DNA of 37,527 nt, taken from contig CAJUSB010000020.1 of assembly GCA_910589115.1 (NCBI GenBank), forward strand, positions 1-37,527. Direction: 5' to 3'. The position numbers were made by a program, and so were the translations under genes. Of this stretch, positions 33,639 to 37,527 are shown piece by piece. The stretch is from an uncultured Clostridia bacterium. GTDB taxonomy: Bacteria; Bacillota; Clostridia; Oscillospirales; Butyricicoccaceae. Below the pieces are notes generated by a model. That model was not told the origin of the DNA, ran no database searches, and saw only the letters and a program-made list of their open reading frames with translations. How positions within the stretch are numbered: the stretch's first letter is position 1; every line of letters begins with the position of its first letter.

Positions 33639-35717
33639 ATGGCTGCTTATAACGTAAACCAAATCCGAAATGTCTGCATCATGGGCCATGGCGGCGACGG
33701 CAAAACCTCGCTCGTCGAGAGCCTGCTTTATACTTCCGGCGCAACCGACCGTGTCGGAAAGGTGCCGGAGGGCAATACTGTCTGCGATTATGACCCCGAA
33801 GAGGTCCGCCGCCAGTTCTCCATCTCTACTGCGATTGCACCCGTTGAATGGAACGGCTGCAAAATCAATCTGCTTGATACCCCCGGTTTCTTTGACTTTG
33901 AGTCCGAAGTGATTTCCGCAATGCGCGTTGCCGACTGCGCCCTGATCGTCGCAACCGGTAAAAACGGCCCGGGCGTCGGCACCGAAAAGTCTTGGAAGCG
34001 TGCGGCCGAGCGCAAAATGCCCCGTGCTTTTTACATTTCCAAGATCGATGAGGAAAATTCCGATTATTATACCGCGCTTCATAAGCTGCAAAAGCAGTTC
34101 GGCGTCAGCGTTTCGCCAATTACCGTACCTATTTTTGAGGGCAACCGCGACACCGTCGGCGTCGTTGACTGCGTTATCCGCAAGGCCTATAAAATGGAGA
34201 AAAATAAGCGCGTAGAAATTCCGATTCCTGAAAATATGGTGGAGCGCGTCGATCAGCACCGCGCGCTGCTGTGTGAAAATGTCGCCGAGCTTTCCGAAGA
34301 ACTGATGGAACGCTATTTTGCAGGCGAGGAATTTTCGGACGAAGAGCTCATTGCGGGCATCCGCCAGGGCGTAAAGGATCTGGTTATTGCACCTGTATTC
34401 TGCGGCACTGCGGCGACCGGTATCGGCTCCTATTCGCTGCTGACCGGCATTTGCGATTATATGCCTTCCCCCGATGAGTCGCCTGTTGAGCTGACCGAGG
34501 ACGAAAAGGGAGAGGCTGTTGAAATCAACTGCACGCCGAACGGCTCGCCGTGCGCATTTGTTTTCAAGACAGTCGCCGATCAGTATGGACGTTTCTCCTA
34601 CTTTAAGGTATTCTCCGGCACGGTCAAGAGTGATATGACGCTGGTGAACAAGCGTGCGGACGCAAACGAAAAGCTCGCGCATATCTACACCGCCTGCGGC
34701 AAGAAGACGACCGAGGTCAAGGAAATCGGCTGCGGGGATATCGGTGCAGTTTCCAAGCTCGTGACTACCAAAACCGGGGATACGCTGTCTATCCTGGTGC
34801 GCAAGGTCGAGCTGGACGGTATTCTGCTGTCGGAACCCTGCTATTCGCAGGCGATTGCACCTAAGACCAAGGGCAACGAAGAGAAGATGTCCACCGGCCT
34901 TGCAAAGCTGCGTGATGAGGACCCGTCCTTTACCGTGGAATATAATCCCGAAACCAAGCAGACTGTCATCTCTGGTATGGGTGATATCCATTTGGATGTA
35001 CTCTGCTCCAAGCTGAAAAATAAATTTGGCGTTGAAGTGACGCTTTCTGCACCGATCGTACCTTACCGCGAAAAAATCCGCAAAAAGGTTTCTGTGGAAG
35101 GCAAGCACAAGAAACAGTCGGGCGGCCATGGTCAGTACGGCCATGTCAAGATGGATTTCGAGCCTTGCATGGAATCGGATTACATCTTTGAAGAAAAGAT
35201 TTTCGGCGGCAGTGTCCCGAAGAATTTCCATCCTGCGGTCGAAAAGGGCATCCGCGAGGCAATGGAGCATGGCGTGCTGGCTGGCTATCCGCTGGTTGGG
35301 CTGAAAGCGACCCTGACGGACGGCTCATACCACGATGTGGACTCGAACGAGCTTTCCTTTAAGATGGCGGCTCGTCTGGCTTATAAGGCTGGTATCCCGC
35401 AGGCCTCTCCGGTATTGCTTGAGCCTATTTGCTCCATGACCGTAGTGGTGCCTGACAGCTATATGGGCGATGTTATCGGCGACCTGAATAAGCGTCGCGG
35501 GCGTATTATGGGCATGAACCCGACGCATGACGGCCAGCAGGAAATCATGTCGGAAGTGCCGATGAGTGAGATTTCCGACTATGCGATTACACTCCGTTCC
35601 ATGACGCAGGGTCGCGGCTCGTTTGTTTCCAAGTTTGAGCGTTACGACGAGGCCCCCCCGATGGTACAGGATAAGGTAATTGCGGAAAATAAAGCGCGTC
35701 TGGAATCGCTGGACTGA
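33639..35717 (+). CDS. EF-G paralogue (EF-G2-like translation GTPase)
   Basis: A 692-residue translational GTPase with EF-G domain order (G domain about 1-270, then domains II to V). It is not the housekeeping FusA. G1 is GHGGDGKTS (16-24) where FusA has AHIDAGKTT. G3 is DTPGFFDF (80-87) with Phe84 at the place of the catalytic histidine. G4 is SKID (134-137) where FusA has NKMD. Domain IV includes GGHGQYGHVKMDFEP and FGGSVPKNFHPAVEKG. It is far from rpsL, rpsG or tuf genes, which usually accompany fusA. Own promoter, two terminator hairpins. Probably binds ribosomes with weak or altered GTP hydrolysis (inference). Confidence 0.92.
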   Translation: MAAYNVNQIRNVCIMGHGGDGKTSLVESLLYTSGATDRVGKVPEGNTVCDYDPEEVRRQFSISTAIAPVEWNGCKINLLDTPGFFDFESEVISAMRVADCALIVATGKNGPGVGTEKSWKRAAERKMPRAFYISKIDEENSDYYTALHKLQKQFGVSVSPITVPIFEGNRDTVGVVDCVIRKAYKMEKNKRVEIPIPENMVERVDQHRALLCENVAELSEELMERYFAGEEFSDEELIAGIRQGVKDLVIAPVFCGTAATGIGSYSLLTGICDYMPSPDESPVELTEDEKGEAVEINCTPNGSPCAFVFKTVADQYGRFSYFKVFSGTVKSDMTLVNKRADANEKLAHIYTACGKKTTEVKEIGCGDIGAVSKLVTTKTGDTLSILVRKVELDGILLSEPCYSQAIAPKTKGNEEKMSTGLAKLRDEDPSFTVEYNPETKQTVISGMGDIHLDVLCSKLKNKFGVEVTLSAPIVPYREKIRKKVSVEGKHKKQSGGHGQYGHVKMDFEPCMESDYIFEEKIFGGSVPKNFHPAVEKGIREAMEHGVLAGYPLVGLKATLTDGSYHDVDSNELSFKMAARLAYKAGIPQASPVLLEPICSMTVVVPDSYMGDVIGDLNKRRGRIMGMNPTHDGQQEIMSEVPMSEISDYAITLRSMTQGRGSFVSKFERYDEAPPMVQDKVIAENKARLESLD

Positions 35718-35736
35718 TTCACAGGATATGGATACA

Positions 35737-35765
35737 GGCCGGAGGCACAATGCCCTCCGGCCTTT
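35737..35765 (+). terminator. Terminator-like hairpin 1 after the EF-G-like gene
   Basis: GGCCGGAGG (35737-35745) pairs with CCTCCGGCC (35754-35762), followed by TTT only. Confidence 0.65.
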
Positions 35766-35787
35766 CCAGACGGGCGGGCAGTAAAAG

Positions 35788-35829
35788 AAAAAGCTGGAGG
35801 AAGCCTGTGGGGGCTTTCTCCAGCTTTTT
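35788..35829. terminator. Bidirectional terminator between EF-G-like and PepSY genes
   Basis: An 18-bp stem (35788-35805 with 35812-35829, one G-T wobble), flanked by A5 and T5, serving both convergent genes. Confidence 0.9.
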
Positions 35830-35873
35830 AAGTCTGTTTTTGCCACTAAAACGAAAGGTTCAGGGGCAGGGAA

Positions 35874-36635
35874 TCAATCATCAATTTCCCATTTCAGGAC
35901 GGTTCCGGATATTGCGTCAATTTCGCATTCGTATTCGGTAAAGCCATTGCGCATTTCGATTTCATAAATCTGACGGCCGTCTTCGTGATCCAGCTTGCAC
36001 TTGGTCACGGTCGCGCCCGGTGCACGTTCCAGAGCGATTTCTTTTGCACGGTCGGAGGTGATAGCGTTAGCAGCATTTTGCTGTACATTCGGTTGGGCGG
36101 CGTGGTGTTCGGAGCTGAACTTTATCACGTTGCCGCTCACGGCGTCGATTTCATAATCATATTCGGTCGTACCGCTGTAAAAGTCAAGGTCATAATGCGC
36201 TGTGCCGAAACCCTGTGACAGTTTGATTTCGGTAAAGAACGCATTTGCAGCACTTACCTTGGCGTGGTCAAGTGCAATCTGTTTGGCGCGCTCTTCGCTG
36301 ATCAGGGTGCCGGACGTGCCGGGCTCCTGGGCTGCTGAGGTCTGGCTACCGGAGGTGATCGTTGCAGTTTGTGTATTGCTGTCATAGGATACTTTCATAC
36401 CGGCAGCTTCGCAGATCGCACGGACGGGGGCATAAATTGTGCCTTTATAAGAGAACAGCTCGACCGGTGCACCATTTCCATCTTTTGGCTGAAAGTTCTG
36501 CCCATTGAGCACGACCCGAATACCGTCTGAGACTGTAATGCTGCGGCTTGCGGCAAAAGCTGTCATGCTGAACCCGGCCACAAGAACCGTTGCAACAACA
36601 CCGGACAAAAAGCCCTTCAAACGTTCTTTTTTCAT
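35874..36635 (-). CDS. Secreted protein with a stalk-type domain and two PepSY domains
   Basis: A 253-residue exported protein. Signal peptide of about 29 residues ends in AFAAS. Residues about 30-95 resemble the copper-amine-oxidase N-terminal 'stalk' domain (IRVVLNGQNF, YAPVRAICEAAGMKVSYD). Two PepSY domains follow (about 112-175 and 190-253), each with an ERAKQIAL/DRAKEIAL helix and an EYDYEIDAVSGNVIKF-type hairpin. PepSY domains occur in peptidase inhibitors and wall proteins. No lipobox or cell-wall anchor is visible, so the protein is probably released or loosely held. AAAGGAG precedes the ATG. Confidence 0.9.
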   Translation of the reverse strand: MKKERLKGFLSGVVATVLVAGFSMTAFAASRSITVSDGIRVVLNGQNFQPKDGNGAPVELFSYKGTIYAPVRAICEAAGMKVSYDSNTQTATITSGSQTSAAQEPGTSGTLISEERAKQIALDHAKVSAANAFFTEIKLSQGFGTAHYDLDFYSGTTEYDYEIDAVSGNVIKFSSEHHAAQPNVQQNAANAITSDRAKEIALERAPGATVTKCKLDHEDGRQIYEIEMRNGFTEYECEIDAISGTVLKWEIDD

Positions 36636-36656
36636 GAAAAAGAGTCTCCTTTACAA

Positions 36657-36685
36657 AAAATATTACAGGATAGGGGGGACTGCAA
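36657..36685 (-). promoter_or_regulatory. Promoter of the PepSY gene
   Basis: Minus strand TTGCAG (36685-36680), 17-bp spacer, TATTTT (36662-36657). Confidence 0.65.
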
Positions 36686-36737
36686 AGAACAGGCTGCGGG
36701 GCATATGCATTCGTGAATGCTGAAAATTCGCCGCAGT

Positions 36738-36898
36738 GCCCTACGCGGGCAGCGGCAGGGCGCTGCCCTGCACCCGCAATTTTTTCGAGAAAAAATTGAG
36801 TAAAAGCTTTATCCCGCTGCGGCGGGGGAAGGGGTGCGGGCATGGTTGCGTATGCATACCGCCCCGCCCGCCAAAGGGACGGCAGGTGGGGATGCGCG
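36738..36898. repeat. Intergenic modular repeat, inverted relative to copies A and B
   Basis: GCCCTACGCGGGC, a GCAGGGC/GCCCTGC hairpin, the 22-bp AT palindrome (36777-36798), a CCGCTGCGGCGGGG block, then a degenerate CCGCCCGCC end near 36862. It has the same module order as copies A and B read on the other strand. No gene. Confidence 0.9.
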
Positions 36899-37003
36899 GC
36901 TGCGGCATGTTCTTTCGTTCGCGAGTATAGCATATACAGGTTAAAAAGTCAATCGAATCATTTCCGGAAACTGTGGGAATCATATGTAGTCCCGGTTTTG
37001 TTT

Positions 37004-37363
37004 TTACCGGCCGGCCTCAATGACAAGCGGATTCCAGCTGACATAAATTGCTGTGGGGATTTTGACTTCGGCCCATTCGGGGCAGCTGTCGTCAACGTAG
37101 AAGCCGGTCTCACGCAGGCGGGCGACTACGCGGTCCACTTCTTCTTTGGTGGTGCCCGGGCGGATCATAATGGCAGTGTATTCTGAGGTTTCGATGCCGA
37201 AAAATTCGCGTTCAGAAGACCAGCGGCCATCCGAGGCATTCAGGCAGCGCACGACGTCGGTGTAGAGGTCAGCGGCAGGATGTGGCTTCGGCGGCTGGAT
37301 TGCACGGGTGTGCATTTCGGCTGGGGTAGGGAGGACCAGCTCCCTGGTGTTCGTCTCGCTCAT
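37004..37363 (-). CDS. Hypothetical protein, unrecognised
   Basis: A 119-residue soluble protein, no signal peptide or membrane helix. I do not recognise the family. The first 40 residues are polar and proline-rich (PPKPHPAADLYTD), the rest looks like a small alpha/beta domain with SEREFFGIETSEYTAIMIRP, then TKEEVDRVVARLRETGFYVD and a tryptophan-containing end. ATG 37363 has AAAGGAG about 11 nt upstream and is preferred over the start at 37393, which lies in front of that SD. A good promoter lies upstream, so it is probably a real gene transcribed alone. Confidence 0.75.
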   Translation of the reverse strand: MSETNTRELVLPTPAEMHTRAIQPPKPHPAADLYTDVVRCLNASDGRWSSEREFFGIETSEYTAIMIRPGTTKEEVDRVVARLRETGFYVDDSCPEWAEVKIPTAIYVSWNPLVIEAGR

Positions 37364-37415
37364 GGATTTATTCGCTCCTTTAACAGAAATCAATAAGGGT
37401 TTGCAACTATTACCT

Positions 37416-37444
37416 ATTATACATCAGAATTTTGTTTTCGTCAA
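37416..37444 (-). promoter_or_regulatory. Promoter of the hypothetical gene
   Basis: Minus strand TTGACG (37444-37439), 17-bp spacer, TATAAT (37421-37416). Confidence 0.82.
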
Positions 37445-37456
37445 TTTTTTCTTTGC

Positions 37457-37527
37457 CTGCGCGGGGGTGCGCGCGGTCCTGCGCGGACGGCGCCAGAGGG
37501 ACTTGTCCCTCTGGACTCCCTTTCTCC
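37457..37527. repeat. Intergenic modular repeat, cut by the window end
   Basis: Contains a GGTCC-TGCGC-GGAC segment and a CCAGAGGGAC-TT-GTCCCTCTGG hairpin, the same modules as at 33 kb with another loop. It probably continues past the window. Confidence 0.85.

Noticed and set aside
33615..35270. 551-residue minus-strand ORF opposite the EF-G-like gene
   Set aside because: Antisense shadow without family resemblance or ribosome binding site.

Overview
The window looks like chromosomal DNA of a Gram-positive, endospore-forming gut-type Clostridia member, most likely Oscillospirales (inference). Support: a GerA-type germinant receptor operon, strong sigma-A-like promoters with 16-17 bp spacers, AGGAGG-type ribosome binding sites, lipobox lipoproteins, a clostridial class A penicillin-binding protein and an EF-G2-like factor. 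No rRNA, tRNA, transposase, integrase, prophage gene or CRISPR array was recognised.

Layout, left to right. 0-5 kb: tyrosyl-tRNA synthetase (+) and convergent glycogen phosphorylase (-). 4.3-8.4 kb (-): an S-layer-homology protein followed by a compact gerAA-gerAC-gerAB operon whose GerAC and GerAB products are unusually short. 8.9-11.7 kb (-): trkA-trkH potassium uptake. 12.1-14.6 kb (+): a polar amino acid ABC transporter (binding protein, permease, ATPase). 15.0-17.9 kb (-): a DUF1275 membrane protein, a TtcA-like tRNA thiolase and a Sel1-repeat protein. 18.0-20.8 kb (+): a MarR repressor and MATE exporter with matching palindromic operators, then a DUF554 membrane protein. 21.0-24.5 kb (+): an AraC regulator sitting between two 154-bp direct repeats, and an orphan PRD/PTS-domain regulator with a leader that appears to terminate early. 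24.7-29.3 kb (+): phosphoglucomutase and PBP1. 29.4-32.8 kb (-): a large hybrid histidine kinase. 33.6-35.7 kb (+): an EF-G paralogue lacking the catalytic histidine. 35.9-37.4 kb (-): a PepSY protein and an unrecognised small protein.

Functional links: GlgP and the phosphoglucomutase together would turn stored glycogen into glucose-6-phosphate, although they are 20 kb apart. TrkA gates TrkH. MarR probably represses both itself and the MATE pump through GTTCG-N4-CGAAC sites.

The most distinctive non-coding content is a family of GC-rich, hairpin-rich modular repeats at eight intergenic loci. The modules (22-bp AT palindrome, CCAGAGGG...CCCTCTGG stem, GCAGGGC...GCCCTGC stem, GTCC-GCGTA-GGAC end) are shuffled, inverted and tandemly amplified. 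Stems are kept while loops differ. They also create many false ORFs.
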